Part shown: piece after piece, positions 1 to 7,612 of the stretch
How positions within the stretch are numbered: position 1 is the stretch's first letter
How the letters are laid out: the number at the start of each line of letters is the position of its first letter
Assembly: GCF_014202315.1 (NCBI RefSeq)
Contig: NZ_JACHGN010000006.1
Span: 186,001-250,000 of the forward strand
Direction: 5' to 3'
DNA from: Thermocatellispora tengchongensis
Lineage (GTDB): Bacteria > Actinomycetota > Actinomycetes > Streptosporangiales > Streptosporangiaceae
Length of the DNA: 64,000 bases
Translations under genes and position numbers: made by a program
The notes under the pieces: generated by a model
Databases searched by the model: none
Told to the model about the DNA's origin: nothing
Seen by the model: the letters and a program-made list of their open reading frames with translations, nothing else

Positions 1-720
1 CATCCAGTCGAGCGCGGCCTTGGACCGAGGGCTGTCGATCACCACCTTGCGGTTCTCGTCGGTGACGATGTCGCCGCCGAACGCCTTGATGATCGGCCAC
101 CAGCTCTCGGTGAAGCCCGGGGAGTAGGCGCGGAAGCCGTACGTCTCGGGCTTGCCGTCGCCGTTGGTGTCCTTGGTCAGCTTCTTCGCCGCGGCGGCCA
201 GGTCGTCGTAGGTCCACTCGGCCGTGGGCTCGTCCACCCCGGCCTCGGCGAACATCTTCTTGTTGTAGAAGAGCACCGGCGTCTGGGCGCCCTGCGGGAA
301 GCCGAAGATCCGTCCCTTGGCGTCCCGGTTGAGTTCCAGGCCGTGGTAGTCCGCGGCATCGAGGGTCTTGACCCGCTCGCTCAGGTCGGCGAGGGCGCCG
401 CGCGCGGCGAACTCCTGCACGAGCACGCCGTCCGACAACCACACCTGCGGCGCCTGGCCGCCCGCGATCTGGGTCCGCAGCTTCTGGAAGAACTGGACGT
501 ACGGCGCGACCTCCAGCTCGACCTTGATCGAGGGGTTGGCGGCCGTGAACTCCTTGACCAGCTTCCGCATGGTCGTGTCGGCCGGATCTCCGGCGGCGGC
601 GTAGAAGCCGAGCCGCAGCGTGACCGTTCCCGGCTCTCCGCCCGTGCCGCCGCCACATGACGCCGTCGCGGCCACGGTGAGGACTGCCACCGCGGCGGTC
701 GCGAGCATGCGCAATCTCAT
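1..720 (-). CDS. Sugar ABC transporter substrate-binding lipoprotein (partial, C-terminus off window)
   Basis: The minus-strand frame opens with ATG at 720, preceded by GGAGGACGCA, a strong ribosome binding site, and stays open to the window edge. The N-terminus is a lipoprotein signal peptide ending in a Cys (ATASCGGG) followed by a Gly-rich linker. The mature part has features of family-1 extracellular solute-binding proteins: a KVELEV strand, the QFFQKLRTQIAGGQAPQVW segment, and a later ESWWPIIKAFGG segment. It should bind a sugar or oligosaccharide outside the membrane and pass it to permeases encoded beyond the left edge. The GntR/LacI regulator and the hydrolase-like gene upstream on the same strand suggest a carbohydrate-uptake locus. 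The substrate cannot be told from the sequence. Confidence 0.88.
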   Translation of the reverse strand, partial: MRLRMLATAAVAVLTVAATASCGGGTGGEPGTVTLRLGFYAAAGDPADTTMRKLVKEFTAANPSIKVELEVAPYVQFFQKLRTQIAGGQAPQVWLSDGVLVQEFAARGALADLSERVKTLDAADYHGLELNRDAKGRIFGFPQGAQTPVLFYNKKMFAEAGVDEPTAEWTYDDLAAAAKKLTKDTNGDGKPETYGFRAYSPGFTESWWPIIKAFGGDIVTDENRKVVIDSPRSKAALDWM

Positions 721-774
721 TGCGTCCTCCAACAAGGAAAAAGGGGGGGTGAAGGTGACGTCCGTGCCGGGCTC

Positions 775-1890
775 TTACAGCGGGACGCGGACCTCGACGA
801 GGGTGCCCGAGGCGGCGCCGCAGGAGGCCCGCACCGCCAGCCGGGGCTGGAGCACGACGCGGCAGACCGGTGCGGCGGAGCCGAGCTCGATCCGGCGCAG
901 CAGCAGCTCGGTGGCCATCCGGCCGACCTCCGCCTTGGGCGGCGACACCGCGGTCAGCGGCACCTCGGCGAGGTCGGCCACCTCGTCGTCGTAGGCGACC
1001 AGCGCGACGTCGCCGGGGACGGTCAGGCCCACCCTGCGCAGGTAGGGCAGCAGCGCGGTCCCCTCGCGGTCACCGAGGCAGACCACCGCCCGCACCTTCT
1101 CCGTGGCGCACACGTTCGCGTACGCGAGCAGGTCCGGCCCGGTCCAGACGGACTGCCTCGCCACGGCCGCCGGGATCTCCGGCAGCCCGAGGTCGGCGAC
1201 GGCCTGGCGGTATCCCGCGAAGACCTGTTCGGAGGTGGCCGTGCCGATCCGGCCGAGGTAGCCGATCCTGCCCCTGCCGAGCCGGGCCAGATGCTGGACG
1301 GCCGTGTAGCCGCCGCCGAGCGCGTCGGTGCAGACGTAGGAGGTCGGATCGGCCGGGCCGGGCGCCTCCGGCCTGCGCTCCACGAGCACGTACGGCACGG
1401 GCAGCCGGCGCAGGCCCGCCAGGTGGGCGGCGGGGTCGGCGCTCAGGTGCAGGTTGGGCACCAGGAGCAGGCCGGAGACGCCGGCATCGACGAGCTGCCG
1501 CATCTGGGCGGACTCGACGTCCGGGTCGTAGTCGGAGCAGGCGAGCACGAGCCGCACGCCGGCGGCGGTGGCCGCGCGCTCGATGCCCTGGATGACCTGG
1601 GGGTAGTAGTAGGTGTTGGACGGGACGAGGGCGCCGATGAAGCGCGGCCGCGGCCCGCTGGCGCCGGAGGCGGTGACGAACGTGCCCGAGCCCTGCCTGC
1701 GCCGGACCAGCCCCTCCTCGACCAGCAGATCGACCGCGCGCCGCACGGTGTTCACGCCGACCGAGTAGGTCTGCGCCAGCTCGGTCTCGGTCGGCAGCCG
1801 GCCGCCGACCGGCCAGCGCCCCTGCACGATCTCCTGCCGCAGCCGCGCGGCGAGGGTGCGGAAGCGCCGGCCCCGTGGGAGGGAATTCAT
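775..1890 (-). CDS. GntR/LacI-type (AraR-like) transcriptional regulator
   Basis: This is a one-component sugar-responsive repressor. The N-terminal ~70 residues form a GntR winged helix (RLPTETELAQTYSVGVNTVR, then a wing ending RRRQGSGTFV). The remainder is a LacI/periplasmic-binding-protein-like effector domain (FIGALVPSNTYYYPQVIQGI, a VPGDVALVAYDD segment). The start at 1890 lies 11 bases after GGAGG; an in-frame ATG at 1908 and a further one upstream are alternatives. It lies between the binding-lipoprotein gene (downstream, 55-bp gap) and the secreted hydrolase-like gene, so it probably controls both. A GGAATTCATTCC palindrome overlaps the start codon, suggesting autoregulation (inference). 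Confidence 0.85.
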   Translation of the reverse strand: MNSLPRGRRFRTLAARLRQEIVQGRWPVGGRLPTETELAQTYSVGVNTVRRAVDLLVEEGLVRRRQGSGTFVTASGASGPRPRFIGALVPSNTYYYPQVIQGIERAATAAGVRLVLACSDYDPDVESAQMRQLVDAGVSGLLLVPNLHLSADPAAHLAGLRRLPVPYVLVERRPEAPGPADPTSYVCTDALGGGYTAVQHLARLGRGRIGYLGRIGTATSEQVFAGYRQAVADLGLPEIPAAVARQSVWTGPDLLAYANVCATEKVRAVVCLGDREGTALLPYLRRVGLTVPGDVALVAYDDEVADLAEVPLTAVSPPKAEVGRMATELLLRRIELGSAAPVCRVVLQPRLAVRASCGAASGTLVEVRVPL

Positions 1891-1893
1891 TCC
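1882..1893. promoter_or_regulatory. GGAATTCATTCC palindrome at the regulator start (candidate operator)
   Basis: GGAAT-TC-ATTCC is a perfect inverted repeat overlapping the start codon of the GntR/LacI regulator. Related copies occur at 1977, 4269 and 4354, all in intergenic DNA. It is AT-rich in a very GC-rich background. The assignment as an operator is inferred. Confidence 0.45.
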
Positions 1894-1976
1894 GTCTACT
1901 GCCTCCATGACGAAATTCTTCTTTGGATATATGGGTATGTCAACCCACAATTCACTCCCAATTTCCCGCGATTAAC

Positions 1977-1988
1977 GGGATGAATTCC
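1977..1988. promoter_or_regulatory. GGGATGAATTCC, second copy of candidate operator
   Basis: Read on the minus strand this is GGAATTCATCCC, one mismatch from a perfect palindrome. It lies upstream of the regulator gene, between it and the terminator of the hydrolase-like gene. Confidence 0.45.
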
Positions 1989-2001
1989 TTCCCTGTAATC
2001 G

Positions 2002-2037
2002 GGCAAGGGCCGCCTCCCGCAGGAGGCGGCCCTTGCC
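2002..2037 (-). terminator. Perfect 16-bp hairpin downstream of the hydrolase-like gene
   Basis: Bases 2002-2017 pair perfectly with 2022-2037 around a CGCA tetraloop. It sits 10 bases after the stop codon of the 2048-4249 gene. There is no U-run, which is common for actinobacterial terminators. It should separate that gene from the regulator gene downstream. Confidence 0.75.
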
Positions 2038-2047
2038 GGGACGGGCG

Positions 2048-4249
2048 TCACCAGCGGACGGTGACGTCCCGGTCGCGGTCGTACGCGCCGGCCCAGTAGC
2101 GGCCCGGCGCGGTCAGCCGGTGCCCGGCGAAGCCCGCCTCCCCGGTCGGCTGCTTCAGCGTCTCGGAGGTCGCGGTGGCCCAGCCGCCGGCGTCCGTGGT
2201 CACGGTCACGTACCTGCCCGCCGAGAAGGTGAACCGGCCGCGCACCGTGGCCCCCGCCACGGGCTGCCCGGTCTCCCGGTCCACCACGCGCAGCCGCACC
2301 CTCGCCACCCCGCCTTCCCGTGTCACCGTCATCGACTCCACCACCATGGGACGCAGGTCCGTGGCCCGGGTGGTCGCGGAGACGGGCCCGGAGGCGGGGC
2401 CGCGCCGCCCGGCCACGTCCACCGGCACGATCCGGTAGTGGTAGGTGGTGTCCGGCAGCAGCCCCGTGTCGGTGTGGGTCAGGCCGCGCGCCCGGCCGGC
2501 GAGCGTGCCGGGCCCGGGGGTGAAGCCGGGCTCCGCCGAGCGGTGCACCTCGTAGAAGTCGACCTCGGTGTCGTCGCGCGCCCGCCCGTAGGACAGGTCT
2601 ACGGTGGCGTGGTCGAACGCGACGGCCTGCGGCGGCGTGCCGACGCCGGTGGGCGGGCCGGAGTCGGGGGGCGGCTGCGGGAACCGCGCCGAGGGTCCCC
2701 AGACCGTCGGGAGCTCCCGGTAGGAGTCATAGTGGTGCAGCGCCACGCCGGCGAAGGCCGGGCTCGTGCCGAACGCCTTGTAGACCTCCGCAAGCTCCGC
2801 CTCCATCGCGTCGCGGCCCTCCTCGCGGAAGGTGATGCTGGAGGGGTCGCCGCTGGTCGCGATGTCCAGCGTCTCCACGCCGATCACCACCGACCGCGGC
2901 CGGCCCGTCCGCTCGGCGTAGGCGATCTCGTCGGCGGCCTGCGCGATGATGCCGGCCGAGCCGAGCGCCTGGTCCCGGTAGTCCATGATCGCGATGTAGT
3001 CCGACATGTCCTGAATGTGCTCCGACATCGGGCGGGTCGCGCCGGCGTACGGGATGTCCCGGCAGCAGTCGGAGGTGTCCAGCCAGCGGGGCACGGCCGG
3101 CCCGAACAGCAGCGGCTGGCCGGAGGCGTCGCGGCGCGCGATCATCGCCCGCAGCGTGTCCAGCCACTGCACCTGCACCTCGGGCTTGCGCGTGCGGAAC
3201 CAGGGCAGGCTGTACGGCTCGATGTCCACGTTGACGCCGTCGAAACGCTCGGCCGGCGCCGAGGAGAGGTTGTAGTCGATCACCCGCTCCATCTCCCGCA
3301 CGGCCCGCTCGCGGTAGCGGGGCAGCGCGCCGAGATACGGCGGACGCGTCCCGCCCGCCACCGTGGCGTGCACCTTCATGCCCCTGCGGTGCGCCCACGC
3401 CACGAAGTCCCGCAGCTCCGGCCGCGCGTCCTCGACGATGTCCCGTCCGGCGTAGGTGTCCACGCCCAGGTAGATCGTGGAATCGGGGGCCAGGACCGTC
3501 TCCAGGAGGCGGCGCGAGCCCGGGTTGAGCACCAGGTTGTAGGAGGCCTTCTCCCAGATCCACATCGCCCGGTCCTGCCGGTGCGGCACCGGGCGCTCCT
3601 TCCGGGCCGCCCCGAGCGCCACGTACCGGGTGGCGGACCTGGAGACGTTGCCGCGCGCGTCGGTCGCCTCCGCCTCCAGGCTCGCCATGACGTCGCCATG
3701 CCGGGCCGGGACGAGCAGCGTCGTGTACCGCCCGCCGCCCCCGGCGGCGCGCTGCCAGGGACCGCCGTTGATCCGGACCCGCACCGAACGCACGTCGGCG
3801 TCCGCGACGCGCACCCGCACCGGCGTGGGCCGCGTCAGCCGCGCCCCCTCCGCGGGCTCGATGATCGACACCTCCGGCGCCCGCGCGGAGGGAGCGTCCA
3901 GGTTCAGCCGCAGCGGCTCCGACCAGACGCCGTAGCGGGTCACCGCGTCCGTCGCCTTGGCGTAGATCTCGACCTCACCGTCCAGGCCGGCGGTGTCCAG
4001 CTCGTAGGACCACGTCCCGGCGTCGTCGGCGTCCGGGTCCTCGGCGCGGGCGCGCTCGATCCGCTCGCCGTTCACCACCACGGTCACGTCGTAGGCGCCG
4101 GTGAACCGGCCCGCCAGCCGTACGGCGTCCGGCCTGGATTCGGAGGAGTCGATGACCACGGACGGCGGCTCCGCGGCGTGCGCGGCGGAGGGGAGGGCCG
4201 CCGTGCCCGCCAGGACGGCGAGCACGACCGCGAGAAGGGGTCCCCGCAT
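2048..4249 (-). CDS. Secreted glycoside-hydrolase-like TIM-barrel protein with FnIII-like domain
   Basis: 733 residues. The start at 4249 is preceded by GGAGGTGACCCCG, better than the in-frame ATG 15 bases upstream. A Sec signal peptide (MRGPLLAVVLAVLAG... ALPSAAHAA) is followed by two beta-rich modules, then a barrel of ~330 residues. The barrel contains RFDGVNVDIEPY, reminiscent of the DxxDxDxE-type catalytic strand of GH18-like barrels, and DYIAIMDYRDQA. Next come an FnIII-like domain (VDFYEVHRSAEPGF, TYHYRIVPVD) and an Ig-like C-terminal module (VAGATVRGRF). It is probably an extracellular polysaccharide-active enzyme whose products feed the neighbouring ABC system. The exact GH family and activity are not certain. 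Candidate operators lie 20 and 105 bases upstream. Confidence 0.72.
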   Translation of the reverse strand: MRGPLLAVVLAVLAGTAALPSAAHAAEPPSVVIDSSESRPDAVRLAGRFTGAYDVTVVVNGERIERARAEDPDADDAGTWSYELDTAGLDGEVEIYAKATDAVTRYGVWSEPLRLNLDAPSARAPEVSIIEPAEGARLTRPTPVRVRVADADVRSVRVRINGGPWQRAAGGGGRYTTLLVPARHGDVMASLEAEATDARGNVSRSATRYVALGAARKERPVPHRQDRAMWIWEKASYNLVLNPGSRRLLETVLAPDSTIYLGVDTYAGRDIVEDARPELRDFVAWAHRRGMKVHATVAGGTRPPYLGALPRYRERAVREMERVIDYNLSSAPAERFDGVNVDIEPYSLPWFRTRKPEVQVQWLDTLRAMIARRDASGQPLLFGPAVPRWLDTSDCCRDIPYAGATRPMSEHIQDMSDYIAIMDYRDQALGSAGIIAQAADEIAYAERTGRPRSVVIGVETLDIATSGDPSSITFREEGRDAMEAELAEVYKAFGTSPAFAGVALHHYDSYRELPTVWGPSARFPQPPPDSGPPTGVGTPPQAVAFDHATVDLSYGRARDDTEVDFYEVHRSAEPGFTPGPGTLAGRARGLTHTDTGLLPDTTYHYRIVPVDVAGRRGPASGPVSATTRATDLRPMVVESMTVTREGGVARVRLRVVDRETGQPVAGATVRGRFTFSAGRYVTVTTDAGGWATATSETLKQPTGEAGFAGHRLTAPGRYWAGAYDRDRDVTVRW

Positions 4250-4268
4250 CGGGGTCACCTCCAAAGAA

Positions 4269-4280
4269 GGAATTCATGCC
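4269..4280. promoter_or_regulatory. GGAATTCATGCC, third copy of candidate operator
   Basis: Located just upstream of the secreted hydrolase-like gene (start 4249). Fourteen of fifteen bases match the copy at 1977 when the latter is read in reverse (AAGGAATTCATsCCG). A further GAATTCC follows immediately. Confidence 0.45.
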
Positions 4281-4353
4281 GAATTCCGGGATTTTCGGCG
4301 CCGGAATTCGCGAGGTAAGCGAAACCATAACGCGGAAAATGCCCGGCAAAAAT

Positions 4354-4365
4354 GGCATGAATTCT
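4354..4365. promoter_or_regulatory. GGCATGAATTCT, fourth copy, inverted relative to the third
   Basis: Reverse complement AGAATTCATGCC matches the copy at 4269; together they form an inverted pair about 85 bases apart flanking the AT-rich promoter region of the hydrolase-like gene. Such spacing would allow looping by a LacI-type dimer or tetramer, which is speculative here. Confidence 0.4.
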
Positions 4366-4400
4366 GGTGCTCCGTCGTTCCCGCCGCGAGGGCGCGGGCG

Positions 4401-7325
4401 TCACAGGGCGGCGACGGGGCCGGGGAGCGGCTGCTCGGCCCAGATGGACTTGCCGTCGGCGGTGAAGCGGGTCCCCCAGCGCTGCGAGAGCGCGGCGACG
4501 AGCTGCAGGCCGCGGCCCCCCTCGTCGGTCTCGGCGGCGCGGCGGATCCTCGGGGTGGTCTGGCTGCCGTCGGAGACCTCGCAGACCAGCGACCGGCCGC
4601 GCAGCAGGCGCAGCCGGATCGGGCCGCGGGCGTGGCGGATCACGTTGCCGACCAGCTCGCTGGCCACCAGCTCGGTGGTCATCACCAGGTCCTCCAGGTG
4701 CCAGTCGGCAAGCTGCTCGCGGACGTGCTCGCGGGCCTCGCGGGCCGCGATGGGGGCCTCCGGCAGCGGCCAGCAGGCCACGCACTCCGGCGGGAGGCGC
4801 TGCGCGCGGGTGAGCAGCAGGGCGGCGTCGTCGGCGATGCGGTGCGGCTCGGGCAGCATGGCCTCGGTGACGCTCGCGCACAGCCGGTCCAGCTCCCGCG
4901 GGACGGGCGGTACGCCGGCGAGCCGCCGGGCCAGCTCGGCGGTGCCGGCGTCCACGTCGCGGGCGGAGGACTCGACCAGGCCGTCGGTGTACAGCGCGAG
5001 CACCGAGCCCTCGGGCAGCTCCAGCTCGACCATGGACAGCGGCGGCTCGGCCGCGCCCAGCGGCGGGTCGGGGGCCAGGTCGAGCGCCTGCACGGTGCCG
5101 TCGGGATGGACGAGCAGGGGCGGCGGGTGCCCGGCGCTCACCATGGCGCACTCGCCGCTGGTGGGGTCGTAGACCGCGTACAGGCAGGTGACGTAGAAGT
5201 CGTCGCCGAGGTCGTTGACCAGGTCGTTGAGGTGGGCGAGCAGCTCGTCCGGCGGCAGGTCCAGCTCGGCCAGGGTGCGCACGGCGGTGCGCAGGCGGCC
5301 CATGGTGGCGGCCTCGGCCAGGCCGTGGCCCATCACGTCGCCGATGACCAGGGCGACCCGCTCGGAGGACAGGGGGATGATGTCGTACCAGTCGCCGCCG
5401 ACGGGCGTGGTCCCGGCCGGGAGGTAGCGGGCCGCGGCGGTGACGCCGGACAGCGAGGGCAGGTCGCGGGGGAGCAGCAGGCGTTGCAGCTCCTGGGCCC
5501 GGTTGTGCTCGGTGTCGTACATACGGGCCCGGCTCAGGGCCTGGGCGACCAGGCCGCTGAGCGCGGTGAGCAGGGTGCGCTCGTCGCTGGTGAAGCGGTG
5601 AGGACGGTGGAAGGCGATCATGCAGGCGCCCATGGCCCGGCCGGGGACGATCAGCGGCAGCAGCGCCCACGCCCGCATCCCGCCGATGCCGACGGGGTAG
5701 GCGGAGTGCGGGTAGCGCCTGCGGTACTCCGCCCTGGACCCGATGAAGATCGGCAGCCGGGACCGGATCGCGTCGGCCAGCGGGGAGCCGGCGGCGAGCT
5801 CGCGGCCCTCGAACTCGTCCAGGCTGCCCGGCCCGTAGCCGGAGGACCCCGCCACGTGCAGCCGGTCGTCGTCCAGGGTGAGGATGGCCAGGCCCCTGGC
5901 GCCGAAGGCCGGCAGGACCCACTCGGCGACGATCGCCACGACCTCCCGGGCGGTGACGGCCTCGCCGAAGGCTCGGGTCAGCTCCTGGAGCCAGGCGGCG
6001 CGCTCGGCGGCGGCCCTCTCGGCGGCCTCGCGCTCGGCCTCGCGCATACGGCGCTCGGTGACGTCGGCGAGGTAGAGCGTCAGGCCGTCCGGCACCGGCA
6101 CCAGGCGGATGTGGTACCACCGGCCGTCGGTCGGCCACTGCGCGTCGAAGCTGGCGGGCGTACGCTCCGAGGCGGCGCGCAGGCACGCCTCCCGCAGCTC
6201 GGGCACCTGCGCCGCGGGCAGCTCCCACAGCACCCGGCCGTGCGGGTCGGCGCCGCCGAGGAGGCGCTGGGCGTCCAGGTTGACGAAGATCACACGCCAC
6301 TCGCGGTCCACGGCGAGGAAGGCGTCGCTCATGTAGCGCAGCGCGCGGCTGACCGACTCGCGGGCGGCGCGGCTCTCGGTGGTGTCCCAGACCGTGCCGA
6401 TCATGCGGATCGGCTCGCCGTTCTCGTCCAGCACCAGGCGTCCGCGCTCCTGCACCCAGCCCGTGGTCCCGTCGGGGCGACGGGCGCGGAACTCGACCTC
6501 GTACAGCCCTCTGGTGCGGATCGCGTGCTCGGTCGCGGCCATCACCCGGGGGTGGTCCTCGGGGTGGATGAGCTCGACCCAGGTATCGACGGTGTGCGGG
6601 CCGGTGGCCGGGTCGATGCCGAGCACGGTCAGCGCGGCCTCGTCCCAGCACACCTCGCCGGTGCGGATGTTCCAGTCCCAGGAGCCGATCTTGATGGCCT
6701 TCAGCGCCTGCCGCAGTTGGGCCCCGGCCGGGCGCTCCTGCCACCAGGGACGGCCGGTGCCCGACGGCTTGGTGAGCCGCTGCGACAGCCAGCCCGCCAG
6801 CGTGTGCAGGAAGGCCCGCTGGCACCGGCTCGGCTCGGCGGTGCCGTCGCTGAGCACCGACAGCACGCCCAGCGGCGTGCCGGGGCCGGGCAGCGGCACG
6901 GCCGTGAGCCGCGCGGCGAGCACCCCTCCGGCGCGCGTGCCGGCGACGGGGCGGGGCACGGCGCCGCGCGTGACGGGCGCGCACACGGTCACCCCGTCGC
7001 GCAGCGCCCGGACGATCACCTCGCGGGTCTCGCCCCACGCCTGCAGCTCGGCGGGGGGCAGCCCGGACGAGGCCACCAGGCGCGGCTCGCTGCTGCCGAC
7101 CGGCCCGGCCCAGTGCACCATCCCGCCGAGGGCGTGCAGCCCGGCGACCGCCTGGTCCAGCGCGTACTCCAGGACCTCGATGTCGCTGAGGTCGGCGGAG
7201 GCGCGCGTGAGCAGCCGCAGCCGCTCGTCCTCCCCCGAGGACCCGGCTCCCGTGACCCCCGCCCATGCGGCTCCCCCCGGATCCGCGGCGGTGGGTCCGT
7301 TCCTCGCCATCCTCTCGCCCCCCAT
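4401..7325 (-). CDS. Multi-sensor SpoIIE-type serine phosphatase with HATPase domain
   Basis: 974 residues. Order: a GAF-like N-terminal module (to ~180); a PAS domain with SWDWNIRTGEVCWDE and HPEDHPRV (~205-330); a second PAS (~335-445); a coiled linker rich in Arg/Glu/Ala; a GAF domain (~460-620); a PP2C/SpoIIE phosphatase domain (~630-840) with metal-binding GGDWYD, GDVMGHG and YTDGLVE; and a C-terminal HATPase_c anti-sigma-like kinase module (ELVASELVGNVIRHA, DEGGRGLQL). The family dephosphorylates anti-anti-sigma factors, and the fused kinase domain can add the opposite activity. It is a cytoplasmic signalling hub probably acting on alternative sigma factors. It is divergent from the permease operon. 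An ATG 15 bases inside is an alternative start. Confidence 0.92.
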   Translation of the reverse strand: MGGERMARNGPTAADPGGAAWAGVTGAGSSGEDERLRLLTRASADLSDIEVLEYALDQAVAGLHALGGMVHWAGPVGSSEPRLVASSGLPPAELQAWGETREVIVRALRDGVTVCAPVTRGAVPRPVAGTRAGGVLAARLTAVPLPGPGTPLGVLSVLSDGTAEPSRCQRAFLHTLAGWLSQRLTKPSGTGRPWWQERPAGAQLRQALKAIKIGSWDWNIRTGEVCWDEAALTVLGIDPATGPHTVDTWVELIHPEDHPRVMAATEHAIRTRGLYEVEFRARRPDGTTGWVQERGRLVLDENGEPIRMIGTVWDTTESRAARESVSRALRYMSDAFLAVDREWRVIFVNLDAQRLLGGADPHGRVLWELPAAQVPELREACLRAASERTPASFDAQWPTDGRWYHIRLVPVPDGLTLYLADVTERRMREAEREAAERAAAERAAWLQELTRAFGEAVTAREVVAIVAEWVLPAFGARGLAILTLDDDRLHVAGSSGYGPGSLDEFEGRELAAGSPLADAIRSRLPIFIGSRAEYRRRYPHSAYPVGIGGMRAWALLPLIVPGRAMGACMIAFHRPHRFTSDERTLLTALSGLVAQALSRARMYDTEHNRAQELQRLLLPRDLPSLSGVTAAARYLPAGTTPVGGDWYDIIPLSSERVALVIGDVMGHGLAEAATMGRLRTAVRTLAELDLPPDELLAHLNDLVNDLGDDFYVTCLYAVYDPTSGECAMVSAGHPPPLLVHPDGTVQALDLAPDPPLGAAEPPLSMVELELPEGSVLALYTDGLVESSARDVDAGTAELARRLAGVPPVPRELDRLCASVTEAMLPEPHRIADDAALLLTRAQRLPPECVACWPLPEAPIAAREAREHVREQLADWHLEDLVMTTELVASELVGNVIRHARGPIRLRLLRGRSLVCEVSDGSQTTPRIRRAAETDEGGRGLQLVAALSQRWGTRFTADGKSIWAEQPLPGPVAAL

Positions 7326-7456
7326 CCGTCCTGACAGAGGTATGGCGCAGCCCGATGCCGCTCGCGCAGGCTTACGTCCCCATTTGTCATGGTAACGAAC
7401 CGTTTTTCGGGTATAGGGATCGCCGCTTTCGCGTACGACGCAAGGAGGTCCAGGAC

Positions 7457-7612
7457 ATGCCCGTGGATCCGATCCTCCCGCGGCCTCTCCTGGAGCGGAT
7501 CGAGCAGCCCGCCGAGCAGGGAGTGCCCTTCACCCGGCGCGACTACGCGCTGCTGGTCCTGGTGACGCTGGTCCTCCCGCTCGCCGCGCTGTGGGCCGGG
7601 GCGGTGATGTGA
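7457..7612 (+). CDS. 51-aa single-pass membrane peptide coupled to the permease
   Basis: ATG at 7457 follows an excellent ribosome binding site (AAGGAGGTCC). The peptide has a hydrophilic 30-residue N-terminus (FTRRDYALL) and one hydrophobic helix (LVLVTLVLPLAALWAGAVM) up to the end. Its TGA overlaps the GTG start of the NCS1 permease by 4 bases, so the two are almost certainly co-translated. I do not recognise a family. A role as an accessory or stabilising subunit of the transporter is an inference from coupling and topology. Confidence 0.75.
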   Translation: MPVDPILPRPLLERIEQPAEQGVPFTRRDYALLVLVTLVLPLAALWAGAVM

